Under the pieces are notes generated by a model. That model did not search any database, was not told the origin of the DNA, and saw nothing but the letters and a program-made list of their open reading frames with translations. Below, one piece after another: positions 1-6,412 of a stretch of DNA of 22,466 nucleotides; within the stretch, counting starts at the first letter, position 1; each line of letters opens with the position of its first letter. Source of the DNA: a bacterium (GTDB lineage Bacteria > UBA10199 > DSSB01); assembly GCA_030426445.1 (NCBI GenBank), contig JAUHYS010000005.1:1-22466 (forward strand), read 5' to 3'. The position numbers and the translations under genes were made by a program.

Positions 1-176
1 CTGGCTTTTACAAAATAAGTGGCCGCAGGGTGGCGAATGAGATGTTCGTTAAGGTCGAGCCTTTTGTCGATGTAGTCTTCTGCCGGCGAGGGAAAACCCG
101 CAGGGACCTCGGAGATAAACAGTGGCAGTTTAAGAGGCTTTGTGCTTCCTGCCGAGAGAATTTCGACAACTTTCAT
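1..176 (-). CDS. umuD: UmuD-like S24 peptidase / SOS mutagenesis protein, N-terminal part
   Basis: The gene starts at an ATG at 174-176 and leaves the window at its left edge, so only 58 codons are visible. The translation contains FPSPAEDYIDKRLDLN and then HPAATYFVKA, the hallmark N-terminal region of UmuD (E. coli has FPSPAADY and HPSATYFVKASGDSM). UmuD is a LexA-like protein that self-cleaves under RecA stimulation; UmuD' then joins UmuC as DNA polymerase V for translesion synthesis. The expected cleavage bond is the Ala26-Gly27 pair just before FPSP (Cys-Gly in E. coli, Ala-Gly in LexA). The catalytic Ser and Lys would lie outside the window. A purine-rich GGTAAGAAG precedes the start. 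I saw no clear LexA box in the 42 bp separating it from the nitroreductase gene, so it may be co-transcribed with that gene. A umuC partner may follow to the left. Confidence 0.85.
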   Translation of the reverse strand, partial: MKVVEILSAGSTKPLKLPLFISEVPAGFPSPAEDYIDKRLDLNEHLIRHPAATYFVKA

Positions 177-218
177 ACTTCTTACCCGTTTTTAATTTTT
201 ATCTTAATAAAGTAATAC

Positions 219-794
219 TTAGATTAAACCAACTTTTTCTGCAAAAACAATTTTCGCAAGCTCCTTGCGGTCGTTAGGCTCTTCTTTTTCTTGATATTGG
301 AGAGGGAGTTCCAATTTATCTCCTTGGTAACCCATTGCAAACACACAAAGGGCAGTATATTTTTGTGGATCCACTTTGCAGACTGCGTAAGCTTTTTCTG
401 GGTCAAAACCTCCCATACCATGGCAGGCTAAGCCCAGCATATGGGCCTGCAACACAAAGGACATAAAGGCAGACCCTGAGTCAAATTGGGCCCAGCGATT
501 CGGTTTTGGGTTTTTTTCAAAGGATTTTTTTGCAAAAACGACTACTAAAACTGGGGCTTTTTCGGCCCAAACGCGGTTGCCTTCGACTAAAATCGATTGA
601 AACTCTTTAAGCGCTTTGTCTTCTTTTGCATAAACAAAGATATAGGGCTGCTCATTATAACAGGAGGGCGCCCAACGCGCGGCTTCAAAGCAGGTCATGA
701 GATCTTCTTCTGGGACAGGCTTAGAAGAAAAGGCTCGGGGGGACCAGCGCTCAATAAAAATAGGACTGAGTTTTTTGTATTGGCTTTTTCGCAT
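219..794 (-). CDS. nitroreductase family protein
   Basis: A 191-residue protein with the compact nitroreductase fold. The N-terminal RWSPRAF motif, followed by PVPEEDL and AARWAPSCYNEQPYIF, is the FMN-phosphate-binding and dimer-core signature of this family. These flavoenzymes use NAD(P)H to reduce nitroaromatics, quinones or related compounds in the cytoplasm; the actual substrate cannot be read from sequence. Length fits the family (about 170-220 aa). The start chosen is the ATG at 792-794. A TTG two codons upstream (800) is in frame, but neither has a strong ribosome binding site. The gene is divergent from recF across about 60 bp, which must hold both promoters. umuD lies 42 bp downstream on the same strand. 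Confidence 0.82.
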   Translation of the reverse strand: MRKSQYKKLSPIFIERWSPRAFSSKPVPEEDLMTCFEAARWAPSCYNEQPYIFVYAKEDKALKEFQSILVEGNRVWAEKAPVLVVVFAKKSFEKNPKPNRWAQFDSGSAFMSFVLQAHMLGLACHGMGGFDPEKAYAVCKVDPQKYTALCVFAMGYQGDKLELPLQYQEKEEPNDRKELAKIVFAEKVGLI

Positions 795-854
795 GTTCAA
801 ATATTAAGGTAAGTTTCAAAAAAAACAACCTTAAAGTTTGGAGGGTTCAGCCCT

Positions 855-1943
855 TTGTCGATTGAAATTTTAGAAATTCAAAATTTTAGAAACCTTCAAG
901 ACTCGCGGCTGGAGTTTTCTCCCCAGCTTAACTTAGTTTTGGGGGAAAATGCGCAAGGGAAAACCAACCTGGTAGAAGCCATTTATTTTGCGGCGACGGG
1001 TAAGTCTTTTCGGACTCAAGATTTAAACTCATTGATTAAAGCAGATGAAGCTAATTTAAACCTTGCCTTAAGTTTTTTACATCGAGAATTACAAAGTGAC
1101 TTAAAACTGTGTTTAAGCCAAGAAAGTAAAGAGCTTTTCTTGCAGGAAAAAAAAATTCGATCTTGGCAAAAAGTACATACTTTACTCAGAGTTTTGGTCT
1201 TTACGCCGGACTCCACCTTGCTCTTTCGCAGCACGCCTTCGGTCAAAAGACGTTATTTTGATCAAGCGATGAGTTTTCAGTTTCCCCAGTATGCAAAGTT
1301 GTTAGGCCGCTATCAAAGAGCTTTACGGCAACGCAACCTGCTTTTGGAGGAGCAAGCACCCGAAAGTTTATTGGCCCCTTTTGACCAGCAATGGGCCGAG
1401 CTAAGCGCTGAAATTTTAAAAATGCGTCGGGATTTTTTGGAGACACTTTTAGTCGATTGGAAGTCACGGCTAGGCGAGCTGGGTGACTTTGCCCAAAACT
1501 TTTCAGCTAGCTGGCAGGGAAAATTAAACTATCAACAGGGTTGGCAAGTCGAAGAACTCAAGCAACAGCTCAAGGATTCGGCTTTTTTAGAAAGGCGTTA
1601 CCGTCGGACGGTCTTGGGGCCTCACTTGGATAGTGTGCAGGCCTTTTTGGAGGGCAAGGCTCTGCGTGAGGTCGCTTCACAAGGCCAACAACGCATGGTG
1701 GTCATTGCACTTAAGTTGGCTCAGGCAGATTTCTTTCGCAGTCATAATGATTTGGCGCCGGTCTTTTTGTTAGATGATATTGGCAGTGAGTTAGACAAGC
1801 AGCATTTAGAAAACCTACTTTTTACCCTTAAGCAGTTGGGTGCGCAGACTTTTTTAACCACAACCCATGCTTTGCCCATGGATTTTTCTGAAGCCCAAAG
1901 CTTTAGGGTGAGTCAGGGCCTTGTCCAGGTTCAAACTCGATGA
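855..1943 (+). CDS. recF: RecF DNA replication/repair ATPase
   Basis: A 362-residue SMC/ABC-type ATPase close to the usual RecF length (about 360). Walker A is GENAQGKT at residues 30-37. The RecF signature SQGQQR is at about 275-280, followed by the Walker B/D-loop run FLLDDIGSELD from about 304. RecF, with RecO and RecR, loads RecA onto SSB-coated single-stranded gaps. The start is a TTG (855-857), supported by a strong GGAGGG at 840-845 with nine bases of spacing and by the family N-terminus beginning right there (IEILEIQNFRN). It stands alone: no dnaA, dnaN or gyrB is beside it. Its 3' end overlaps the convergent gene at 1903-2346 by 41 bp. Confidence 0.95.
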   Translation: MSIEILEIQNFRNLQDSRLEFSPQLNLVLGENAQGKTNLVEAIYFAATGKSFRTQDLNSLIKADEANLNLALSFLHRELQSDLKLCLSQESKELFLQEKKIRSWQKVHTLLRVLVFTPDSTLLFRSTPSVKRRYFDQAMSFQFPQYAKLLGRYQRALRQRNLLLEEQAPESLLAPFDQQWAELSAEILKMRRDFLETLLVDWKSRLGELGDFAQNFSASWQGKLNYQQGWQVEELKQQLKDSAFLERRYRRTVLGPHLDSVQAFLEGKALREVASQGQQRMVVIALKLAQADFFRSHNDLAPVFLLDDIGSELDKQHLENLLFTLKQLGAQTFLTTTHALPMDFSEAQSFRVSQGLVQVQTR

Positions 1944-2346
1944 CTTGAGAAACCTTCCAGCCTTGAGAGTCTTGTTGGCGCAATTTTAAGTAAATCTTAT
2001 GTGCAGGAATATCCTGCTGTTTGATTTCCACTATATAAGTGTAGGAGACTTCCTGGGGGCCCTCTTCTTTTTTAGATTGAAGCGTGAAGTCCGCTGGGGG
2101 TTTGGGTAAAGGCCCTTCATTGTGAGCTTCCTCTGATAAATTTAACTCGTTTGCTAATTTATCCTTTGCCAGGCCTTCTGTTAGCGGCAGTGCTTTCTTG
2201 ACATCGTATTCAATATAATAAGCCTTCATATATTGTTCGGCAACTTGGTCAGCAGGCGAAGTTGCCGAATCCGTACAGGTGTTCATTGCCATACTAAAAG
2301 GCAAAATCAAACCCATGAAGAAATTGCGTCGTGAAGCATTGAGCAT
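1903..2346 (-). CDS. hypothetical exported protein with twin-arginine-like signal
   Basis: A 147-residue protein of unknown function. The reading frame is open back to 2412, but the ATG at 2344-2346 is chosen because AGGAGG lies eight bases before it; the upstream ATG at 2412 has no such site. With this start the protein begins MLNASRRNFFMGLILPF, giving an S-R-R-x-F-F twin-arginine motif at residues 5-10 followed by a short hydrophobic stretch, as in Tat signals of folded exported proteins. Cys24 follows, but the preceding residues do not make a convincing lipobox. The rest is hydrophilic, with a mixed alpha/beta C-terminus (VSYTYIVEIKQQDIPAHKIYLKL) that could be an NTF2-like fold; that is a guess. 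It lies 107 bp after the bactofilin gene on the same strand and may be the last gene of the parAB-bactofilin operon. Confidence 0.7.
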   Translation of the reverse strand: MLNASRRNFFMGLILPFSMAMNTCTDSATSPADQVAEQYMKAYYIEYDVKKALPLTEGLAKDKLANELNLSEEAHNEGPLPKPPADFTLQSKKEEGPQEVSYTYIVEIKQQDIPAHKIYLKLRQQDSQGWKVSQVIEFEPGQGPDSP

Positions 2347-2453
2347 TTCATTGTCCTCCTGAGATTGCAGGCTTGGATCAGAGTTCTCTAAATAAGGTTT
2401 TTTTTGAGACATGAATGCTCAAAAACATTTTTTAAACATGAAGTCAATGGACC

Positions 2454-2870
2454 TTATTCTGGATTGACATTTGCCTGTGAGCGTTCGTTTTTGGCTAATT
2501 CAAAGACTTGTCCTTCTGCGGGCTTGCCCATACTGCAATTGCCTTCAAATAAAGCGCCTTCGCTAATCACTAGTCCGGGTGAAGAAATATCCCCCTTTAC
2601 CACGGCAGGTGGGTGCATTTCGATGCGACTTTTGGCCTTGATTTTTCCTTTGAATCGCCCTTGGATAATCACCGCATCGATTTCAACCTGGGCATCGACT
2701 TCAGCGCCTTCGCCAATAATAAGCATTCCCGAAGAGAAAATCTCTCCCTGGAATTTTCCATTGATTTGCACACTGCCTTCAAAGGTGAGTTTGCCTTCAA
2801 ACTCGGCATCTTTGTCAAGCAGGGTTTGAGGTTCTTCGTCTACAAGCTTTAAGTTTTTTTCTCCAAACAT
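2454..2870 (-). CDS. bactofilin (polymer-forming cytoskeletal protein)
   Basis: A 138-residue bactofilin. Residues about 27-120 are a run of short beta repeats with regularly spaced Gly and hydrophobic residues (GSVQINGKFQGEIFSSG, AVIIQGRFKGKIKAKSRIEM, ALFEGNCSM), typical of the right-handed beta-helix DUF583 core. The core is flanked by a polar N-terminal tail and a disordered C-terminal tail. Bactofilins polymerise without nucleotide into filaments or membrane-bound scaffolds that localise other machinery. The start ATG at 2870 has AGGAGG five to six bases upstream. It begins 28 bp after the parB stop codon, so it is almost certainly in the parAB operon. In Myxococcus xanthus bactofilins BacNOP scaffold ParAB, a precedent for a functional link here. 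Confidence 0.93.
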   Translation of the reverse strand: MFGEKNLKLVDEEPQTLLDKDAEFEGKLTFEGSVQINGKFQGEIFSSGMLIIGEGAEVDAQVEIDAVIIQGRFKGKIKAKSRIEMHPPAVVKGDISSPGLVISEGALFEGNCSMGKPAEGQVFELAKNERSQANVNPE

Positions 2871-2898
2871 GTTTCCTCCTGATTTTAAAGGTTTTAAC

Positions 2899-3930
2899 TT
2901 AATGGGTTAAAATTTCGTAAAGGCGGTCGAGTTCTTCGGGCTGGTAATACTCGATCACAATTTTGCCACGCAGCCCTTTGTTTTGAATGCTGACTTTCGT
3001 GCCAAGCTTTTGGGTCATTTTTTCTTCTAGATAACGGTGTTGAGGGTTTAGGATTGCCGCGCGCCTTGGCAGCTTTTGTCCCATGCCGGCCTTTATTTTT
3101 TGGACTTGCTCTTCGGTTTCTCTAACGGACAAGTCGTCTTTAAGGATTTGATTTTTGAGTTTAATTTTGTCTTCGTCTTGCTCTAAGCCCAACAGAGCAC
3201 GTGCGTGACCCATAGAAAGGCGGTTGGCAATAATCTCGGCGCGGACTTCTTTGGGCAACTGTAAAAGACGGAGTAAGTTGGCTACGCTAGAGCGGTCTTT
3301 GCCCACCCTTTGGGCAATTTGCTCCTGAGTAAATTGATAGCGCTCTTGAAGTTCGCGGTAGGCCAAGGCTTCTTCGATGGGATTGAGGTCTTCGCGCTGA
3401 ATATTTTCGATTAATGCTAGTTCAAAGACTTTTTCCTGTTCGACATTCGTGACCACAACTGGGATGGTCTTGAGACCAATCATTTTACTGGCGCGCAGAC
3501 GACGCTCTCCCGCGACTAGTTCGTATTTGCCTTCGGCAGCCTTTTTGACAATGAGTGGCTGAATAATCCCCTGTTCCTGGATCGAAGCCGCTAATTCGGC
3601 CAAGGGTGTTTTGTTAAACATTTTGCGGGGCTGACTGCGACTTGGGAAAATGGCCCCGATCGCAAGTTCTAATGAACCCCTTTTTTCTGTTGTTATGTCA
3701 TTTGTTATATCATTGGGCCTTTCTATTTTGGCGAGTGAAAGGGCCTCGCTATCACTTGTAGAAGCTTTTTTAATGACTTTAGAGCTGGAATCCTCCTCAC
3801 TTAGCTCTCCAGAAATATGAGAAATATTTTGCGCAGAAGGAATTTCGGATTCTTCTTTTTCTTCTTTGATAGGTTCTTTAATAGGAATGAGTGAGGCCAG
3901 GCCTTTTCCTAAAGCACGTCCACTTGTCAT
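2899..3930 (-). CDS. parB: ParB chromosome-partitioning protein (Spo0J/Noc family)
   Basis: A 343-residue chromosomal ParB, longer than the usual 280-300 because of a polar linker. The N-terminal ALGKGLASLIP (residues 6-16) is the conserved ParA-stimulating peptide. Residues about 17-88 are an acidic/Ser-rich low-complexity linker containing a tandem NDIT repeat. The ParB/Srx CTPase core follows: GIIQPLIV (about 121-128), the CTP-binding GERRLRAS (141-148), and ENIQREDLNPIEEA (about 175-188). A helix-turn-helix (about 200-225, TQEQIAQRVGKDRSSVANLL) recognises parS. The C-terminal segment is the dimerisation domain. The ATG has a GGAG about ten bases upstream. The protein should load at the parS sites at 5762 and 6368 and slide as a CTP-bound clamp. 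It lies 62 bp after parA and 28 bp before the bactofilin gene. Confidence 0.97.
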   Translation of the reverse strand: MTSGRALGKGLASLIPIKEPIKEEKEESEIPSAQNISHISGELSEEDSSSKVIKKASTSDSEALSLAKIERPNDITNDITTEKRGSLELAIGAIFPSRSQPRKMFNKTPLAELAASIQEQGIIQPLIVKKAAEGKYELVAGERRLRASKMIGLKTIPVVVTNVEQEKVFELALIENIQREDLNPIEEALAYRELQERYQFTQEQIAQRVGKDRSSVANLLRLLQLPKEVRAEIIANRLSMGHARALLGLEQDEDKIKLKNQILKDDLSVRETEEQVQKIKAGMGQKLPRRAAILNPQHRYLEEKMTQKLGTKVSIQNKGLRGKIVIEYYQPEELDRLYEILTH

Positions 3931-3992
3931 AATTAATTACTCCGTCTTAAAAAAAATAAAAATCAATAAACCTATAACTATTTGAATTTATT

Positions 3993-4850
3993 TTATGAAT
4001 CTCCAATAGCTTTATTAATGACCTCTAAAGAAAGGCCACTGTCGGTGATCTCATCATCTATTTGCGGTGTGTCTATCGTTTGTGTTTGCGCTTCAAATTT
4101 TTGAATAAATTCGGCGGTTAGAGCCATATAGTTTTCTGCGCCTTTAGAAAAAGCGTCATATAATAGGATAGGCAGCCCATGGCTGGGGCTTTCACTAATT
4201 TTAACATTACGAGGGATTCTGGCTTTAAAGACTTTATCTTGAAAGAACCTTTCTACCTCCTCGGCAACTTGGCGAGAGAGATTGTTGCGTCCGTCAAACA
4301 TGGTGAGCACAATGCCAGCAACCTTAAGCGAGGGATTAAGGTGTTGCTGAATCATTTCAATAGTTTGTGTAAGTTCACCCAAGCCTTCGAGGGCATAGTA
4401 TTCGCATTGGACCGGCACTAAAATGCCTTGTGCAGCACTGAGAGCATTGACTGTCAGCAGGCCTAGAGAAGGTGGGCAATCAATAAAAATATAGTCAAAA
4501 TCTTTTTCGTAAGCTGCTAAAACGGAGGAAAGTCGTTTCTCTCGAGAAAACGCTGAGACGAGTTCGATCTCTGCAGCCACAAGTTGTGTATTAGTCGGGA
4601 TAATTTTTAAATGAGGAATCTTTGTGTCTAGCAAGGTATCAGATAAAGGTTGGTTTTTGACTAAAACATCGTAACTAGTTGATTTTAAATTATTTTTATT
4701 TATACCTAGGCCGCTAGTTGCATTGCCTTGGGGGTCTAAATCAAAAAGCAAAACCCTTCGCTCAGTCGCAGCTAAGCAGGAAGCTAGATTTAATGCGGTG
4801 GTGGTTTTACCCACCCCACCCTTTTGGTTGACTAAGGCAAAGGTTTTCAT
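3993..4850 (-). CDS. parA: ParA/Soj chromosome-partitioning ATPase
   Basis: A 285-residue deviant-Walker ATPase. The P-loop KGGVGKTT is at residues 10-17 with the signature lysine. DLDPQGN is at 37-43 and IDCPPS at 123-128. The RIPRNVKISESPSHG stretch is typical of chromosomal Soj/ParA. It lacks the long N-terminal DNA-binding domain of plasmid ParA proteins. The frame is open to an ATG at 4880, but the ATG at 4848-4850 is preferred: AAGGA lies about eight bases before it, and MKTFALVNQKGG is the normal Soj N-terminus. ATP-bound dimers coat the nucleoid nonspecifically, and ParB-parS complexes stimulate hydrolysis to pull replicated origins apart. It heads the parA-parB-bactofilin series and follows rsmG after a repeat-filled gap. 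Confidence 0.97.
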   Translation of the reverse strand: MKTFALVNQKGGVGKTTTALNLASCLAATERRVLLFDLDPQGNATSGLGINKNNLKSTSYDVLVKNQPLSDTLLDTKIPHLKIIPTNTQLVAAEIELVSAFSREKRLSSVLAAYEKDFDYIFIDCPPSLGLLTVNALSAAQGILVPVQCEYYALEGLGELTQTIEMIQQHLNPSLKVAGIVLTMFDGRNNLSRQVAEEVERFFQDKVFKARIPRNVKISESPSHGLPILLYDAFSKGAENYMALTAEFIQKFEAQTQTIDTPQIDDEITDSGLSLEVINKAIGDS

Positions 4851-5025
4851 TGAGATATCCTTTTTTATCGAACTAAGCATAAAGTATATTAAATAGCAAT
4901 CAATAAATACATGTAGTGTAATGTATGGTTGTTTATTTGATTTGTGTTTTATGAAAAATAAGCGTTTTTGTTTAGTTTTTTTTAGTATTTAGCTTACTTT
5001 TAATTTTTTTTCTTTGTCAAAATTT

Positions 5026-5067
5026 TTTCTTACTTTCTTTTTGCGTGGCCAAAAAGAAAGTAAGAAA
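5026..5067. repeat. perfect 18-bp stem hairpin (outer boundary, parA side)
   Basis: Bases 5026-5043 are the exact reverse complement of 5050-5067, leaving the six-base loop CGTGGC. The stem is built from CTTACTTTCTTTTTG and its complement. A closely related hairpin with the same CTTTCTTTTTG core lies at 5456-5485, so the two bracket the inner palindromes symmetrically. It is not followed by a clean T tract on either strand, so simple terminator function is doubtful. Confidence 0.85.
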
Positions 5068-5082
5068 GAAAAAGGCCAAGCC

Positions 5083-5212
5083 CGTGAGTAAAAGTCCTAA
5101 AATATGAACCTGAAAAGCTAAACCCATCAAACTCGCCCCTTGGGCTCAAACAGTGATGGGTTTTTGCCGCTTTTCAGCTCCAAATTTTTACGGACTTTTC
5201 TCAAGCGGCCCA
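5083..5212. repeat. long imperfect palindrome 1
   Basis: Several paired segments nest around a centre near 5142. GAGTAAAAGTCC (5086-5097) pairs with GGACTTTTCTC (5192-5202). CTGAAAAGC (from 5110) pairs with GCTTTTCAG (5169-5177, approximately). AAACCCATCA (5120-5129) pairs with TGATGGGTTT (5154-5163). The apical sequence, about 5129-5151, recurs inverted in palindrome 2. An RNA or single-stranded DNA copy would form one long interrupted hairpin. Confidence 0.75.
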
Positions 5213-5388
5213 TTAAACTTCGTTTGTTTCTCTTTTTTTACATAAATTCATGAGAAAAACAGATATCTGAAGAGGGGGAACTATGAATCATCTCCTAAAT
5301 AGTATTGGCCCCATCGAAAAAATACCGTCAAATCCGCCATGAACGAAGCCTCAAAACCCGCATTGTTTGAGCCCAAGGGGCGAGTTTG
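5128..5388. repeat. 28-bp inverted repeat shared by the apices of palindromes 1 and 2
   Basis: Bases 5128-5155 match the reverse complement of 5361-5388 with a single non-Watson-Crick position (5153/5363). The central 23-24 bases (from 5129 and from 5364) are identical. The shared core contains CTCGCCCCTTGGGCTC. Each copy sits at the tip of its own local hairpin, and the local stems differ in sequence (CCCATCA/TGATGGG versus CCCGCA/TGCGGG) while still pairing. That is a compensatory pattern, suggesting the hairpin shape matters and not only the sequence. Confidence 0.85.
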
Positions 5389-5426
5389 CGGGTTTAGGCG
5401 AAAGTGAATAAGGATTTAGGTATTTT
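5319..5426. repeat. long imperfect palindrome 2
   Basis: Paired segments nest around a centre near 5373. AAAATACC (5319-5326) pairs with GGTATTTT (5419-5426). AAATCC (about 5330-5335) pairs with GGATTT (5412-5417). GCCT plus AAACCCGCA (from 5348) pairs with TGCGGGTTTAGGC (5387-5399). Its apex is the inverted copy of the apex of palindrome 1. The flanking stem sequences are not related to those of palindrome 1. Confidence 0.75.
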
Positions 5427-5455
5427 ATTCGGGGGCCCTAAGAGCCTTTTCTTTG

Positions 5456-5485
5456 CTTCTTTCTTTTTGCTCAAAAAGAAAGAAG
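5456..5485. repeat. 14-bp stem hairpin (outer boundary, rsmG side)
   Basis: Bases 5456-5469 are the exact reverse complement of 5472-5485, so this is an almost uninterrupted palindrome. It carries the same CTTTCTTTTTG core as the hairpin at 5026-5067. It lies 42 bp beyond the rsmG stop codon and could also help end rsmG transcription, although the following bases are A-rich rather than T-rich on that strand. Confidence 0.8.
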
Positions 5486-5527
5486 AGAAAGTATTAATTA
5501 AGAAATAGTGGCAATAATGATGTATGA

Positions 5528-6412
5528 CTAAAAATAAGGTGAAACCAACAAGGTTAAAACAGAACCCTGGGTCTTTTGGGACAAATCATTCTGATACTCA
5601 ATCCCTTCAACTTCAACAAAACCCTCTCTTGCCGAAAGGCTAAAACCCCTTTTTGATAGCTCAACAAACTCCTGATGAGTGTTTTTACTAGAAAAAACCA
5701 CCCATAATTTCCAAAAAAGAGCGGTTTTTTGGGCCCAGGAGAAAATTTTGTCTGGTTTGGCTGTTCCACGTGAAACACAAATGGTGTTTTGGGGCTGCCA
5801 TGCATTAAAACGATTAGATTTATTATCAAGGTCATGATCAAAACTATCAGAGGGATGAGAGCTTTTAGCCGAATTCAATTGATGCTTTTTTGAATATTTC
5901 TCAAAAAAATTGGTTTCAAAACGATCATTTTCTATCGATATATTATTTATTTTTAAATTTAAAACCACATGTTCAAGAAAAACCACCCGTTTTTGTAAGC
6001 TTTCCAAAAGCATAAATCTATCATTAGCTTGCAAAAAAGACCAAACAATGCCCGGCAAACCACAACCTGACCCGATATCCAGCCAATTTAAGCAAATTTT
6101 GTCGTTTTGCCTGTCTTTATTTTTGTTTACATTCGTTTGATTGAGATTATTCTCGATTCTGCCATTTTGAGACATGTTTTGAGATAGATTGAGTTCAAAT
6201 TTATTCAATAAATTTAAAAAAAACTTCGATTCGCTTAATGCTTTAAAAGCAAATACGCAATCACTGACTTGTTCATTAAAAAATAGCTCTAAATTTTTGG
6301 CACCCGTCAAATTGATGCGTTGATTCCACTCTACAACCATGGAGCTATAAGCCCAAAGTTGATCCTGTGTTTCACGTGGAACATGACTATTTAATATCGT
6401 AACGGTATCCAT
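5528..6412 (-). CDS. rsmG: 16S rRNA (guanine-N7) methyltransferase RsmG (GidB), with two insertions
   Basis: RsmG methylates N7 of G527 in 16S rRNA using S-adenosylmethionine. The N-terminal WNQRINLTGAKN (about 29-40) and the SAM-binding LDIGSGCGLPG (about 111-121) are diagnostic. FMLLESLQKRVVFLEHVV follows as the second conserved block. At 294 residues it is well above the usual 205-220. The excess sits in an Asn/Gln/Lys-rich stretch (about 66-108) just before the SAM motif and a polar stretch (about 172-206). It starts inside the 3' end of the tonB-like gene (26-bp overlap), so translation is probably coupled; no good Shine-Dalgarno is seen. Codons 10-15 and 212-217 contain the two parS sites. 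Position just upstream of parAB is the classic arrangement. Confidence 0.93.
   Translation of the reverse strand: MDTVTILNSHVPRETQDQLWAYSSMVVEWNQRINLTGAKNLELFFNEQVSDCVFAFKALSESKFFLNLLNKFELNLSQNMSQNGRIENNLNQTNVNKNKDRQNDKICLNWLDIGSGCGLPGIVWSFLQANDRFMLLESLQKRVVFLEHVVLNLKINNISIENDRFETNFFEKYSKKHQLNSAKSSHPSDSFDHDLDNKSNRFNAWQPQNTICVSRGTAKPDKIFSWAQKTALFWKLWVVFSSKNTHQEFVELSKRGFSLSAREGFVEVEGIEYQNDLSQKTQGSVLTLLVSPYF
5762..5777. other. parS centromere site 1
   Basis: TGTTCCACGTGAAACA, an exact 16/16 match to the consensus parS bound by chromosomal ParB proteins. It lies inside rsmG, encoding part of C-V-S-R-G-T at residues 212-217. It is about 0.9 kb from parA, well within the usual parS zone. Confidence 0.93.
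6368..6383. other. parS centromere site 2
   Basis: Plus-strand TGTTTCACGTGGAACA, the exact reverse complement of the site at 5762-5777, so the near-palindrome is present in the opposite orientation. It lies in the first codons of rsmG, encoding H-V-P-R-E-T at residues 10-15. The two sites are 606 bp apart, and both are read in frame without disrupting rsmG. Confidence 0.93.

Larger units (their letters stand above)
4851..5527. other. 677-bp gene-free region between rsmG and parA
   Basis: No credible gene lies here. The parA-proximal part (about 4851-5020) is very AT-rich with long T runs and must contain the parA promoter; I could not assign -35/-10 boxes with confidence. The part at 5026-5485 is a nested set of inverted repeats described as separate entries. 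A 19-codon ORF at 5283-5342 has a purine-rich leader but lies between the two large hairpins and looks accidental. I saw no cluster of DnaA boxes, so an origin of replication is not supported. Confidence 0.7.

Noticed and set aside
30..215. 61-codon plus-strand ORF at the left edge
   Set aside because: It is antisense to the clearly recognisable UmuD N-terminus at 1-176 and has no family features.
3198..3203. CACGTG core inside parB considered as a third parS
   Set aside because: The flanking bases do not match the TGTT...AACA arms.
4851..4880. Upstream ATG adding ten residues to ParA
   Set aside because: It has no ribosome site, whereas the ATG at 4850 has AAGGA and the standard Soj N-terminus.
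5283..5342. 19-codon ORF with a purine-rich leader inside the rsmG-parA gap
   Set aside because: It overlaps the stem of long palindrome 2, has no recognisable product, and is best explained as chance.
5554..5841. 95-codon minus-strand ORF containing VFHVEQ
   Set aside because: It is an alternative frame of rsmG; the FHVEQ string is simply the translation of the parS site in another frame.
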